A stretch of 64,000 bases of DNA, from contig NC_134080.1 in assembly GCF_000715075.1 (NCBI RefSeq), positions 35,506,758-35,570,757 of the forward strand, written 5' to 3'. Made by a program: the position numbers and the translations under genes. The stretch's first letter is position 1, and the number at the start of each line of letters is the position of its first letter. Below are positions 44,966 to 57,481 of this stretch, piece after piece. This stretch comes from Nicotiana tabacum (taxonomy: Eukaryota > Streptophyta > Magnoliopsida > Solanales > Solanaceae). The notes below the pieces were generated by a model. The model was not told the DNA's origin. It worked only from the letters and a program-made list of their open reading frames with translations, and did not search any database.

Positions 44966-46610
44966 GAAGTGGTAGAGTCAGGAGCCCGCCTGAAGAACGG
45001 AGGTGTTATATTTTTAAGAAGTTGTTGAAATCAGGAGTCCGCCTGAAAAATAGAGGTATTATATTTTTAAGAAGTTGTTGAAGTCAGGAGCCCGCCTGTT
45101 AGAACAGAGGTTGTTATATTTTAGGTTGAAGAAGTCAGGAGCCCGCTTGTAGAATGGAGGTTGTTAAATTTTAAGTTGATGAAGTTAGGAACCCGCCTGT
45201 AGAACGGAGGTTGCTATATTTCAAGTTGAAGGAGTCAGGAGCCCGCCTGTAGAACGGAGGTTGCTATGTTTCAAGTTGAAGGAGTCAGGAGCCCGCCTGT
45301 AGAATGGAGGTTGTTAAATTTTAAGTTGATGAAGTCAGGAACCCGCCTGTAGAACGGAGGTTGCTATATTTCAAGTTGAAGGAGTCAGGAGCCCGCCTGT
45401 AGAACGGAGGTTGCTATGTTTCAAGTTGAAGGAGTCAGGAGCCCGCCTTGTAGAACAGAGGTTGTTATGTTTTAAATTGAAGAGGTCAGGAGCCCGCCTG
45501 TAGAACGGAGGTTGGTATGTTTTAAGTTGAAGAAATCAGGAGCCCGCCTGAAAAATAAAGGTATTATATTTTTAAGAAGTTGTTGAAGTCAGGAGCCCGC
45601 CTGTAGAATGGAGGTTGTTAAATTTTAAGTTGAAGTGAGGAACCCGCCTGGAGAATGGAGATGCTATGTTTTAAAGTCAAGTTGTAGTAAGGAGCCCGCC
45701 TGGAGAACGGAGGTGTTACATTTTATGTCATAAATTGAAGTCAGGGGCCCGCCTGAAAAATGGAGGTCTTATGTCTTTATGAAATTGTTGAAATCAGGAG
45801 CCCGCCTGGAAAATAGAGGAGTTATGTTTTTAAGAAGCTGTTGAAGTCAGGAGCCTGTCTGAAAAATAGAGGTACTATATTTTTAAGAAGCTGTTGAAGT
45901 CGGGAGACCGCCTGTAAAACGGAGGTGTTATATTGTTAAGTTGTTGTTGAAGTCAGGAGCCCGCCTGGAGAATGGAGGTATTATATCTTTTAGTTGCAGT
46001 CAAAGTCAGGAACTCGCCTGGAGAATGGAGATGTTATCTTTTAAGTCGTAATTGAAGTCAGGAGCCCGCCTGGAAAATGGAGGTTGTTATCTTTTTAAGA
46101 AGCTGTTGGAGTCAGGAGCACGCCTGGAGAATGGAGGCTGTATTATCTTTAAATTGTTTATTGAAGTCAGGAGCCCGCCTGGAGAATGGAGGTGTTATAT
46201 TTTTAAGTTGTGTTGGAAGTCAGGAGCCCGCCTGTAGAACAAAGTTTGTTATATTTAAAGTTGATGAAGTCAGGAGCCCGCCTGTAGAACAGAGGAATAA
46301 ATTTCAAGATTGAGGTCAGGAGCCCGCCTGTAGAACGGAGGTTATTTTAAGTCAAAGAAGTCAGGAGCTCGCCTGTAGAACGGGGGTTGTTATATCTTTA
46401 AGTCATTGTTGAAGTCAGGTGCCCGCCTGGAGAATGGAGGTGTTTATTTTAAAGTTGCGGTTGAAGTCAGGAGCCCGCCTGGAGAATAGAGGCTGATTTA
46501 TTCGCAAAGTCGCTATTGGAGTCAGGAGCCCGCCTGTAGAACAAAAGAATACACGGTCGGTTTGAAGTCAGAAGCCCGCCTGCAGAACAGAGGAATACAT
46601 TTCAAGATCA
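44966..46610 (+). repeat. Minisatellite, about 32 units, mean 52 bp
   Basis: Each unit holds GTCAGGAGCCCGCCTG followed by TAGAACGGAGG or GAGAATGGAGG and a T-rich spacer of variable length. Units fall into sub-types (TAGAAC, GGAGAA, AAAAAT). It lies in the hypervariable 3' UTR position of a Tat/Ogre element. The open frames over 46052-46313 are repeat in translation. Confidence 0.95.
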
Positions 46611-47043
46611 AGCCAGAAGTCAGTAATGCGGAGGGTTACAACAAAAATACCCCCAGCATGAATCCCATTTCAGAAATCAGAAAGAAGACTACAAGAGAAA
46701 GTTGGAAGATAGATAAGATGTTGTAATCCCTAGTTTAGTCTAGCTTCTTGTTTTTCTTTTAGCACGGTGTAATAGGGAGATCGAAAAGCAGTAGCAATAG
46801 CATGCAGCAGCAGTAACATCAAAAAGGTAGTCTCATGGTAGTCCCAGCTACCAAAACTTCCCGAACTACATTAACCTGATTCCCTTTAGCCAGGGATATG
46901 TAGGAAACCTTTGAAGCAAAGGTCCGGTTAAATCTTTTCAAAAATGCTTCACACGGAGTATTCCAACGGGCAAAAATCGCTCGTATCCACTCACTTTATC
47001 TTTGCACGAAAACTCTTTGTGTTTTCGGACAAAGAGGGGCAGA
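46611..47043 (+). other. 3' UTR end with polypurine tract
   Basis: Contains the last TACGTAGGCA-type block at 46864-46930 (GATATGTAGGAAACC) and the polypurine tract AAAGAGGGGCAGA at 47031-47043, right before the LTR. Confidence 0.75.
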
Positions 47044-50000
47044 TGTGAGCACGTGATTTTTGCCCTACAAGAACTACTCCCAAAAATTCAAAATAAAATA
47101 GTTTTGGTGTTGTTTGTGATTTATTTGTATTTTGTCTGTGCATGTTTATTTCTACTTTAATTAAGAAAAATACAAAAATATGTGTTGCATGTGCATTTAG
47201 GATTTAATTTTACACTTTAGGAATTAATTAAACAATCAAGTTTGTTTTACAAAATGGAAAAGATATATGTACTTTGCATTTTTGCATTTAATGTCCGAAT
47301 TGTGTGATTTTATCTTTATTTGATGTTTAATTTCGTGTGATAGCTATTATTAAGAGTTAATGTTTTAGTTAATTGTCAATTTTATAATTTAATTAGGAAT
47401 TTTGGTTTTTAGGAATTAAAAAGAAAATAGAAGAAAAAAGAAGAAAACAAAGAGAAGAAAATCGGACTGGGCCAATTTTAAAAGAAAGTTCAGGCCCAGT
47501 CCAAATACCCTTTTACCCGGTCCAATTCAACCAGTCTTGGAGATGGGTGGAACGACGCCGTTCGGGCATGAAGAATCTGGGCCGTTGATACGACTTGATC
47601 CAACGGTCCAGATCACCCCATCCTTACCCACTCCTTGGCCCGACCCGTTACCCGGTTCAAATCGACCCCTACTTAAACCAAACGACGCCGTATGGGTTAA
47701 TCTCCTTGATCCTGGCCGTTGATCGTGCTTGATCCAACGGCCCGGATTAAACCACCCCCTCCGTATATAAGTCCAACCTCTCACCTCACACCCCCCTAAG
47801 CCATATCCCTTGTTCATCGTCTCTCTCAGAGACAACCCCCCCAAACTCTAGCCGCCCTGAAACACCTTCGCCTGAAAGCCGGTGGCAACAACGCCGATGA
47901 CCATGAAACTAACACCCCTAGAGCACCTAACCACCTTCTCCACGAATCCCTTACCCGTTTTGCTCGAATCGGCCTGTAGCTTCTCGAATCTTCAATCGAA
48001 GATTCGAGCAAAACTTGAAACTACCCCAACCAGCCCCAAACTCACCCCACGACACCCCCTGACCACCCTCGTTACGGAACCGTTGACCGTTTGCCTCGAA
48101 TCAACCTCCAGCTTCTCGAATCTTCAATCGAAGATTCGAGCAAAACCTAAACCTACCCCAACCGGCCCCAAACTCATACTAGACATCTCCCTAACCTCCC
48201 TCGTCACCAAACCACCGTTGGTTTGGTTCGAATCACACCAGAACCGCTCGAACCCCAAATCGAACCCCCAAGAACCCTAGAAAACCAAAGGTTGAGGTTT
48301 GTCCGAAGAAAAAGGAATTTGGGTGTCCAATGGACCTTAGTCGAAGTGTTCTCAGTTGAGAACATTCGATTAAGGTCCATTTGACCTCAAAAAAGGTCTG
48401 AGTCAGAGTCCAAGTCAGGATCGTCTAGTGTCCGAGTTCTTGAGGTATTTTTCCTGTCTTGTTGGTTCCATTTTGTATGTGTTTATATCTATTTATTTGT
48501 TTTGTTTAGTTTTATTGACTTTTCATTTCTTTTGATGATTGATTTTGTCCTTCTTCAATGACCCTTTATTTGGTCGAACTTTTTCTGTTCATGGTCAATG
48601 AATGTGATAAAACCATATAATCGATTTGAATGAGTGTCATCGATTAGTTAAGTTTTATTATGAATCCATGTTTCTATCAATACGATTCGAATCACCTGTG
48701 TGCCTGTTCGATTCTTATTTGCTATTGATTGTATGTGTTGTAATTCGTGTAGTCGATTGAATAAGTGTCGTCGGTTAGTTTTACATGCTTCAATTCTGAT
48801 TAAATAACCTGATAATAATGTGATTCGTACTGCTTCAATTTTGATTGAATCATTGTTTGAATTTGATTGTGAATTGGTTATAGCTGTAGTACTTTAGTGA
48901 TCAGCTAAAAATCAGTTATTAGGTTTGTAACTTAGAAAACAGATCGATGAAGCTTAGGGCATGTCAGTAATACACAGGGGTTAAGGGGTTATTTTGGGGT
49001 TTTTTAAAAGGCTTGAAATGTTTAGTGTTAGTGGTCTGACCGTAAGGGTACTTAATTGACCATTAAACTAATACTTTGTCTAGTGGTAGTGGCTTAGGAA
49101 ACATAATAGCATTGGTAATTAATTGAATATTATAAGCTGCCCATGCCTTTGGACGCAAGACACTGGATAATGGGCTGTAAGAGAATATCATGGGCAAAAG
49201 ATGGTGGTGGTATTAGTTTAAGTGTTTCAAGAGGGCTGTGGAGGGGGTCAGTTTTGGTGGTATAAATAAAAGCATGGAGGACAGATTAAGAGGATCTTTT
49301 TCGACAGAGGGAGGGGGGCTGGTTTTTTTAGAGCAGAAAATCAGTTCTTTTTGAAGCTTTTGAGTCTGGTCTGGGCTTTCTTTTGAGGGCCAGTGTTACA
49401 AAAAATAGAGAGAGTTCTTGGGAGTTTCACTAGTCCTTAAGAAATCAATTGATTGCTAGCTACTGGAATCAGTAGTTGTTCTCTACTTAGTTTTCCAGTA
49501 GACTTTTGGTTTCAGTCGAAACCTTCTCGGATCAGTTTGAGTGTTCTGTTACTGTGGTATGTTTCTAGGGTCAATTTGAAGGTCATTTGGGTTTATTCGA
49601 ATCGGTTTTGGGTTAATCTATTCATTTTGTTGGTTCAAAACACTTCTGAACTCTTCCTGGATTGAAAAATATGTTTCTGGGCTGAGCTGGTTCTGTTTGT
49701 GGCTGTTTGGAATTTCAAATTGCTATTGTGAATTGATGTTGTATTGCTGCTCGCATTACTGCTGCTACTGATCTTTCTTCTACTTTATCTCTGTTTCAAT
49801 TCCAGGTACACTTCCTTGATTTGCTTCCATGTAACTCCAAGTTGAAGATGAAATGAAAATTGCTATCATATCTCCGCACTTTGGATGTTGTCTGATATAG
49901 TTTAAGTGGTTTAAATTATCACTTGTTGCTAGTTGATTAAGATGGTATTGATTTGAGTAATAGACTGAGTTGTAATAATGTGGAATGTTAAGTGGGATTT

Positions 50001-51800
50001 CCTTAGGCTAATCTGAATTATATGTTGCAACTAACTGTCAGTCAGCTTAAGGATCTCGAGTTTGTTAATTGGTTAGATCGATGAGTGTGAAATAAAATTG
50101 GTTGTGGCTAATTTAGTTTGTATGTTTAGTATAGAGTTCTCGAACATGTAGTAATGTGAGCTGAAATTATCCTTCAGTTTGGCTAGTTTAATTTTGTGCC
50201 TGATAATTTGATTATTAAAATCAGAAGGCAGTTGAAATAGGAAATCACTTCGAGTTCTTGAATTCTCATGTGTACTGACAGTAAACTAGCATGAAACCCT
50301 GAATCGTTTGAACATTGATTTAACATCCTCAATATATGCTTTCTTTCACCTTAATAGTATCCAATAGCTCATCAAAAGATAAGTAGAAATAATCTGAGCT
50401 TTAAGCTGAAATCAGAAAGGTTAGTTATTTCATCAATCAATAGGTGAATCGCGTTTTCCTTTGTTGTAAATGGTGAAATACGAATAACTTGAAGTTGTCC
50501 ATGAATACTTGAAAGTCATTTTTGAATGAGCGATCAAGGCTTAACAGCCTATCTCGAATAGGCTGGACTCCGATGCATTTCAGGAGGCCCAAGTTTGGTT
50601 TTAATTAAACACCCATGTAAACCTGGGCTCAAGCTTAAGACTGGCTTGCTCTCGTGTGTGCCTGGATTTTGGTCCATTTAAATGGGCTGTGCTTCAGGCC
50701 CAAGCTGGCTGAAGTAGCGTGAACCCATTGACCTCAAATATAGTCGTTATTAATTAGGATTTCTTTCCCTTATTTTTAGAGACAAGAATAATTAGAAAAA
50801 TCATAGTCGCTTAGGGATCAGCCTTTAAATAAAAATGATGAGACGGGTCTCGCCGAGTAAAAAATGCAAGTTGCGGGGCCCTCAATGAATGGGTAAAATA
50901 AAACATTTAGAATTCGGGACGGGCTATTTAGCGAATTTCACGGCCTTCCCCAAAATAACAACGCGTTAGTCTCTTTAGCGCGTATTTTAATAACATTACC
51001 TCCCTAAACTCGGGTGCACATTTATGTGACCCAAATCCAAATCTCAACGAAAGTCAAAACGTGTCGCTAATCACGGGTACATTGATTGTGACGTGATTCG
51101 AGATGCATTACCACGACGTTGCAAATTCCTTAAAAAATAATGAATGAGACGAGCCTCAACAAACCAAAAAATACAAGCTGCGGGGCCCTCCATAAGTATT
51201 GGTAAAATTACTTAGACCTCGGGATGGGCCATTTAGCAAAATTTCACGGCCTTATCCAAAATAATGATATGCTAGTCGCTTTAGGTGCGCCTTTAATAAT
51301 TTACTTTCTTAAACTCGGGTGCACATTTATGTGACCCAGATCCAAATCTCAACGGAGTCGAAATGTGTCGATAACCACGGGTACATTGATGTGATGTGGT
51401 TCGAGATACGTTTTCACCACGTTGCAATTCTCTGTTAAAATAATAATGATAATAATAAAAGCGGTTAATAGTTAAAATCTGAACATATGTTCATAATTGT
51501 ATAAAATCAGATAATTAAGCCGAATATGACAGTTGAGCGACCGTGCTAGAACCCGGAACTCGGGAATGCCTAACACCTTCTCCCGGGTTAATAGAATTCC
51601 TTACTCGGATTTCTGGTTCGCGGACTGTAATACAGAGTCAATCTTTTCCTCGATTCGGGATTCAACCGGTGACTTGGGACACCATAAATCTCCTAAGTGG
51701 CGACTCTGAATTAAATAATAAATCTCATTTCGATTGTCCTTTAATTGGAAAAACTCCCTTCTACGCCCCTACGGGCGTGGGTGAAAAAGGAGGTGTGACA
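47044..51800 (+). repeat. 3' LTR of the Ogre-like element
   Basis: TGTGAGCACG to GTGTGACA, 4757 bp, nearly identical to 31933-36698 except for a divergent block at about 47625-47713 (counterpart 32512-32602). TATA at 47764. The LTR ORF runs 47882-48280 (132 codons). Confidence 0.92.
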
Positions 51801-51805
51801 GTTGG
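51801..51805. repeat. Probable target duplication GTTGG (right)
   Basis: Partner of ATTGG at 31928-31932, one mismatch. Confidence 0.55.
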
Positions 51806-54667
51806 TAATAGCAAAGTATGTCTATAAGACTACAATTTACAACTTCAAAAGGTTCTAGAAGATGATAACTTGAGAACTAAGGAGATCTATCAAACAAGAA
51901 AAGTTGTACTTATAACCTAAGACAGAAAAGATTTCTCAGGGTGATAAACTTCAATAATCAAGATATCAAGAGAGAAGTGGTACTTATAACGTGAGCTAGA
52001 GAAGCACTTTACTCACAGAAGTGATCCCACTAAGTTGAAGTTACAGCAGTACACATGCTAATTATTATCTACTTTCAATAATTTCAAATGGAGAAGAAAG
52101 AAGTTTACAGATATATTACTAAACTCAATCACTGTAATGGGAAGCAGATATCTTTAGCCACGTTGACAACCAATCAAGCATATTATGTAACTCCTGAAAA
52201 TATTTTAATAGTTGAAATAATAAAATAGAGAAAGTAAAAGTGAAAAAGCTTCCGTTTCGGATCATGGGATAAACTTCAAACCTCATACAAGAGGAGGTCT
52301 GGAAGAAGAATCAAAAGAGAAACAATGAAAAACAAAGAATTTGGTGAAGGGAGATCATGACTCTAAGAGCATAGATGTGGAATCAATGTGCAAAGTAGTT
52401 GGCAATGCAAACAAAAATCTAAAAGAGGTTTATACATCAAATTTAGATTAGCAATTATTAAATTTCGCATGTTTGCAACTTAAAAAATGTAATACTTCAA
52501 AGGGGTTATACCTCAAAATTAGTACAGAATCGACCTTTAACTGATTAATGATGACAAATAAATAAGAAAATAAAAACCATATAAATCCTTCAAAAGAATA
52601 ACAATTAAAGTGGTATACCTCAATATCTCATTCAGCAGTTCGAAAGCTCAAGAGTGTTCCATCTTGCATGATGTATTTTTAATTAGTACACATATTCAGC
52701 AAGCAGTAGCACACAATCCCAAATTGTAAATACAGAACTGTGTTTGAAATCTGATTAGAGATAAGGAAATGCAAATCCTAAAGAAGGATATGAAGGAACA
52801 GGAAAGGTTAGCAAGAAAGGTCTAATACTAATAGTAGATGATTGCTGATAGAACTCATTAGTAATGGTAGACAATTAACAAAGTAATCGTGAAAGAAAGC
52901 TAGTTAGAGGACTGAGCTATAGAGAATTCTAGATGGAGGAATGTGAAGGACAAGTGTGTTATTAGAGAAATAAAAAAATTAATTTAAAATCAGTTGAAAT
53001 TACAGAATTGCATACCAAAGTTGCTAATCAGTAATCAAGTGTTTTTAAAGTAATGGATAATAAAATAGATGAAACTCACAAGTTATAAATAAAACTCCTC
53101 CCAGGCAAAGGAATTCTCGAGATATCTCTCTCCCTTAACATTAAACTTTAGAATTCGAGACTTCTTTAGATCTGAATAAAACAACAGCAGGAGAAAAATG
53201 CATCACTTTTTTCAACAACAGACTTAAAAATTATGGATACACCATGGTTAATACACATATATTATCGAAGATTATAATCATTCAGTGTGTGCAACCAAGC
53301 ATAAGTCATTCGCGACTTCATTCGTTTATTCGATGTTATGCTCTGAATGTCAAACCAGAAACAAAAATTCCTTTTCTCTCTCATCTGGATATGAAGTTCG
53401 AATTTGACAACATCCAGTACTATAGAAAAGAAACTCCTTGATTCTACTATATGTAGTCAAATACAGCTAAGCTAAAGACAACAGTAAAATTATATACAGT
53501 CAAACATAGCAACCAATGTGCACGCGGACAACTAAGAGCAGAAGCTAGATAAACATTTTATTTTTAAAGAACTGAATCTTCCCACCACCAAAGCTGCCAG
53601 AATACTCTTCTTTTACGTAAATCAATCCACATAAACTTTCATAATTTAAAATAAAAAAGAAATTTTCACTCTTCAAGAACTAAATTTCCTCAATTTCGGA
53701 ATTGCCGAAACAATTTTGTTTAACATAAGTGAAGCCATATAGAATTAAAAGAGCAATTGCTCATTAAAAAATATTTAAAAAGATAATAAACACAAATGGA
53801 GAATTTTTGAGAACAAATCTTATCCAACACTTTGAGCTGTCACAAAAAAAAATTGTTCCATATAAATGACCAATCTAAATAGTTGTTACGAATAACCACT
53901 AAAAATAAAAAAAAATTATAACCGGAACAATGAAATAAACAAAGAGGAAAAAAAATGACAAACTTACACGCTACATCGGCGAAGCTAACCGAGAGAAGGG
54001 CACAAATCTGTTTTCTTTTTGAAGAATAAATCTGCAATAATAAAAGAAAAGATTGGAGTTATGCGAGGACGACAATTGAAAAACTTTCACATCAGCCGTG
54101 AAATTGGAAAGAGAATTAAACAAATTAATAATGACATCAACAATAATTTTCAGTCGGGAAATTCAAAAGTCTGAAGAGAACTGAAAGAAATTAGGGGAAA
54201 ATAAAGAAATTGGGGAAAAATTGAGAATAAAGCTGACCTGAAATATGAAGAGAACTCGCAAAAAGTACTTCAGAGTTCAGAGTAATCGAAAGAGTGGCTA
54301 TGTTTTTCCATCCTTGGAACAAAAGAGACAAAAAGATGATTCTTCTAGAATTATATTTGAGAGAAGCCACGTGAGTGAGCATGGAGATAATCAGTATAAG
54401 AAAGCATTTTTATGAACAAGCAAAATGTCAATTTTTCCCTCGGTCGGCCATACTATCGTTTTCTATACAGGTGAAAAATATCTTTTTAAAAAATTATATT
54501 CCATAGCTATTTTTTGATTTTTTATAACTAAATATTTATTTATGGTCACCTCCTATCATTAAGCCATAAAATAAGCTTTCTATTATTTTTTATATCCCCT
54601 CAAATTTTTCATATCCCCTCAAATTTCTCAATAATAGGTAGCCTCCACGGACCACAGAGAGTAATAA
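51806..54667. other. AT-rich spacer right of the Ogre-like element
   Basis: No gene recognised on either strand. The minus-strand stretch 54361-54230 is less AT-rich and shows a CAG/GT junction-like TTTCAGGTCAGC, which might be part of an untranslated exon, but no coding frame follows. Confidence 0.4.
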
Positions 54668-54778
54668 TCAGCCATAAAATTTCTCAATTGGCAGATTTTT
54701 CGATTTCCTCCATTTTTGAATTAGAGGAAAGATGAAGGAGATGAATAGCAAGAACGAAACCAAGTGTTGAAACTCCAT
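54668..54778 (-). pseudogene. Possible cytochrome P450 N-terminal anchor relic
   Basis: From ATG at 54778 the frame reads MEFQHLVSFLLFISFIFPLI, then QKWRKSKNLP. A hydrophobic signal anchor followed by a basic hinge and a Leu-Pro pair is typical of plant microsomal P450 N-termini (CYP71-type). The expected proline-rich continuation and the rest of the enzyme are absent; the frame stops at 54668. Either a truncated pseudogene or a coincidental membrane-like peptide. Confidence 0.35.
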
Positions 54779-54954
54779 CTCTGTACAAGAAAGAAAGGTA
54801 ATTCGATGCTTTCGAAACCAAGGGTCGACACATACTTCCGAAAGCCAATAATTGTAAGGATTAGTTACTGGATATTGATTCTGTTTCAACGAGACGATAT
54901 TAGGGTTGTTCTTGAACAAAGACGACGGAGTTGGGGACGGAGCAACTTGAATTT

Positions 54955-55170
54955 TTTGTTAATATTTTTCAATGTATTTCAATGTATCTCGCTGTATTTC
55001 CATGTATTTCACTGTATTCATTGTCAATATTTTTATTGTATTTCAATGTATCTCGCTGTTTTCTATATATTTCATTGTATTCATTATCTTTTTTTCATTG
55101 TATTTCAATATATCCCGTTGTATTATATGTATTTTATTGTATTCACTGTCTCGCTATATTCCATGAATGC
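54955..55170. repeat. TGTATTTCA short repeats
   Basis: Irregular tandem copies of TGTATTTCAATGTATCTCGC and TTTCACTGTATTCATTGTC. Overlapping open frames here in all three frames come from this repeat. Confidence 0.8.
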
Positions 55171-55384
55171 ATTCATATATTTTTTTTAATTAATATAATT
55201 TATGTATTCATATGTATTATATAATTTCTCTGAAGATTGCTATGTTTTGGGGGTGTTTTTCGGTTGAGAATCTTTTTTATAACGGGAAATACAAAATTTG
55301 TGTGATATAATTGAGTTTGTTGAGTTATATTAGGAGTCTATTATGTTAATTGATTCTCTTTTCGTTTAAAAACAGTGTAATCCC

Positions 55385-55575
55385 CTATTTCACGCCGTGA
55401 ATACAGTCGAATACAATAATCTGTCCAGTTGTAATCTCATGTTTCACGCCATGAATACAGTCGAATACACTCGAATATAATAATCTGTCCAGCTGTAATC
55501 CCATGTTTCACGCCATGAATACAGTCGAATACACTCGAATACAACTGATTAGTTGGACTTCCCTGATTCACGCCT
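55385..55575. repeat. Three tandem units with GAATACAGTCGAATACA
   Basis: Units of about 60 bp near 55392, 55447 and 55510, each with TTTCACGCCRTGAATACAGT and CTGTCCAGYTGTAATC. Confidence 0.85.
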
Positions 55576-55912
55576 ATTTTTGCTACTGTATTTAATACAT
55601 TTTATAACAACAAAAAACATATTTACAATCCGTAATACAACAAATGGTATCTATAGATAGCTAATTACAACTAAAAGATATTGATTTATGAAAATTTCTC
55701 TATTTTTAGTTCTTATGAGTCCTATTTATTTTTTATTATTATTTTTTTTTTTTTTTGTAGGATGCAAGGAACTATTAGTTCTAGATCCTGAAAGAGAGCT
55801 TACAGATGTAGTTCATTGTTTCATCAGTTGTGTAATTAGTTTCTTTTGCCGGCCCCAATGAAATCCACACAGATTTTCTCTCTTGTACAGATCCCCACAA
55901 GGTCTTCCCTTT

Positions 55913-55954
<42 letters not shown>

Positions 55955-56462
55955 CTATGATCTAATATATTGTATATTATTTTAATAAATCTAAGTTGTT
56001 ATTTTATTATTTAATGTAGTGTGCATAAACATATACAAAATCAAAGGATACACATCATATAGTAATCAAATTAATTCTTTGTTCCTTATTTATTCTTTAT
56101 TAAATTAGCAAGTACTTAGTACTATATGTTTACTAATCTGACTTTTTATTAACTTGTCAATTGACTTAATATTTTGATACTACTTATCTTTTAATATAAC
56201 ATAGATATATATTTTCTTACTATGAAAATATTTTTATTTTTTTTAAACTTATAGTATATTGTTCAAAATTCTTCAATGGTCTAAATTAACAATAACTTTT
56301 TTGAGTGTTATTTATTTATCTTTTATTTTTTAATTAATTCAAAATATAAATATCATAAAATTATCTTTATCCTTCTATTTTCATACATTCTTTTTTATTG
56401 CAATATTTAATTAGCTTTCTCATTTGTAGTTTACTAAAAATCTAAATAATGTAATATCTAAT
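55576..56462. other. AT-rich spacer with a (TAA)n microsatellite
   Basis: A T run at 55743-55757 and about 13 TAA units at 55914-55953. No gene recognised. Confidence 0.6.
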
Positions 56463-56884
56463 TGTGAGAACGTAATTTTTGCTTTGCGAAAACATTCCTA
56501 CAAAATTCACAAAAATAAACTTTTTCTTGTTATTTTGCTTTTTTATAGGATTTTTAAGATTTTTTTTTTAATTGTTTGCATTTAGCTGCATTTTCATGCA
56601 TATTTAATATTTAAAGTTATAGAAAACCATAAAAATTATCACATTTTAATTTCATGCCATCTTAGGATTAATTTTTATTTTAGGAATTAATTACTTTTTA
56701 ATTGGTAGAATTAATACATAAAAAATCAAACAAATGTTTTTAAATTACATGAACTTGTTAGTATATAAATAGAATTAATTTTTTCTAATTAGAATTAAGT
56801 TGGGGTTTAATTAGGATTTTTTTAAATTAATTAACTTTGAAGAATTTTAAAATCAAAAGGAAAGAAAAACAAACAAAGGGAAAA
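56463..56884 (+). mobile_element. 5' fragment of a third Ogre-like LTR
   Basis: TGTGAGAACGTAATTTTTGC aligns by eye with the LTR start TGTGAGCACGTGATTTTTGC at 31933, and later words (TTTAGGAATTAATTA, AATTAGGATTTT, AAGAAAAACAAACAAA) keep the same order. It is divergent and stops where the inverted-repeat element begins. Confidence 0.65.
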
Positions 56885-57481
56885 AGTGCTTTTGGGAAGA
56901 AGCAGAAGCAGTTTTAGAGAAGCAGAAAAAAGTAGTTTCTTTCCAAAAGTAGAAGCAGAAGCAGTTTTGGCTTTTCTTCTTACCTAAAATACCCTTAACA
57001 AAATATAGTATATACCAAAATAACCCTTAAACCTAATACTTAGGATATTAATTTATAAATATTTCTTCTTATTATAGGAAACTTTCTAATATATAGTGAC
57101 TTTATGGTGAATGTTTTTATATTTGTTGAAGTAATTTTAATATATTTAACTTATATTAAAAGAATTAAGTACTTTTTAATTTTATTTTCATATTTTACTT
57201 AAATAAAATGGATTATTTTTTTAATTATTGCATGTAATAACAAAATTTTGATATTATTTATTTACTTATAATATTAATTATTAAGTAAATCTATTCATGT
57301 CTTTATTCGTAATTTGACACTTAAAAACACTTTCTAAAAAGCTTGGCCAAACACAAATTATTTCTCAAAAGTGCTTTTCAGAGTGATTAGCCAAACACAA
57401 ACTGATTCTCTCCAAAAGTACTTTTTTCAAAAGCACTTCTCAAAATAAGCTGATTTCTCCAGCTTGGCCAAATAGGCTATT
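56885..57481. repeat. Short inverted-repeat element, copy 2
   Basis: Same family as 11204-11552. The right end reads CTTGGCCAAATAGGCTATT; the inside carries AAAAGTGCTTTT-type palindromes and AGAAGCAGAAGCAG runs. The left terminal repeat is not clear, so it may be truncated. Its right end interrupts the Sirevirus 3' ORF. Confidence 0.65.

Larger units (their letters stand above)
31933..51800 (+). mobile_element. Full-length Tat/Ogre-like Ty3/gypsy element, 19.9 kb
   Basis: Two LTRs of 4766 bp (31933-36698) and 4757 bp (47044-51800) frame a 10.3-kb interior. In order: a primer-binding site candidate (36703), a leader, a short ORF1 relic, a G-patch-like region, RT, RNase H, a second RNase H, integrase, a 4.3-kb 3' UTR with minisatellites, and a polypurine tract (47031-47043). 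Size, LTR length, two RNase H domains and 3' UTR arrays all fit the Tat/Ogre clade. No protease motif or full gag was found, so this copy is non-autonomous. Confidence 0.92.

Noticed and set aside
46052..46313. Open frames with repeated LENGG peptides
   Set aside because: They are translations of the 52-bp minisatellite.
54764..55224. Three overlapping Cys/Phe/Ile-rich open frames of 64-141 codons
   Set aside because: All three frames are open because the DNA is a TGTATTTCA short repeat; no sign of a real membrane protein.
56885..57481. Possible exon joined to the 57440-57691 open frame
   Set aside because: The LFGQAGEISLF end of that frame is translated inverted-repeat element sequence, not part of the protein.
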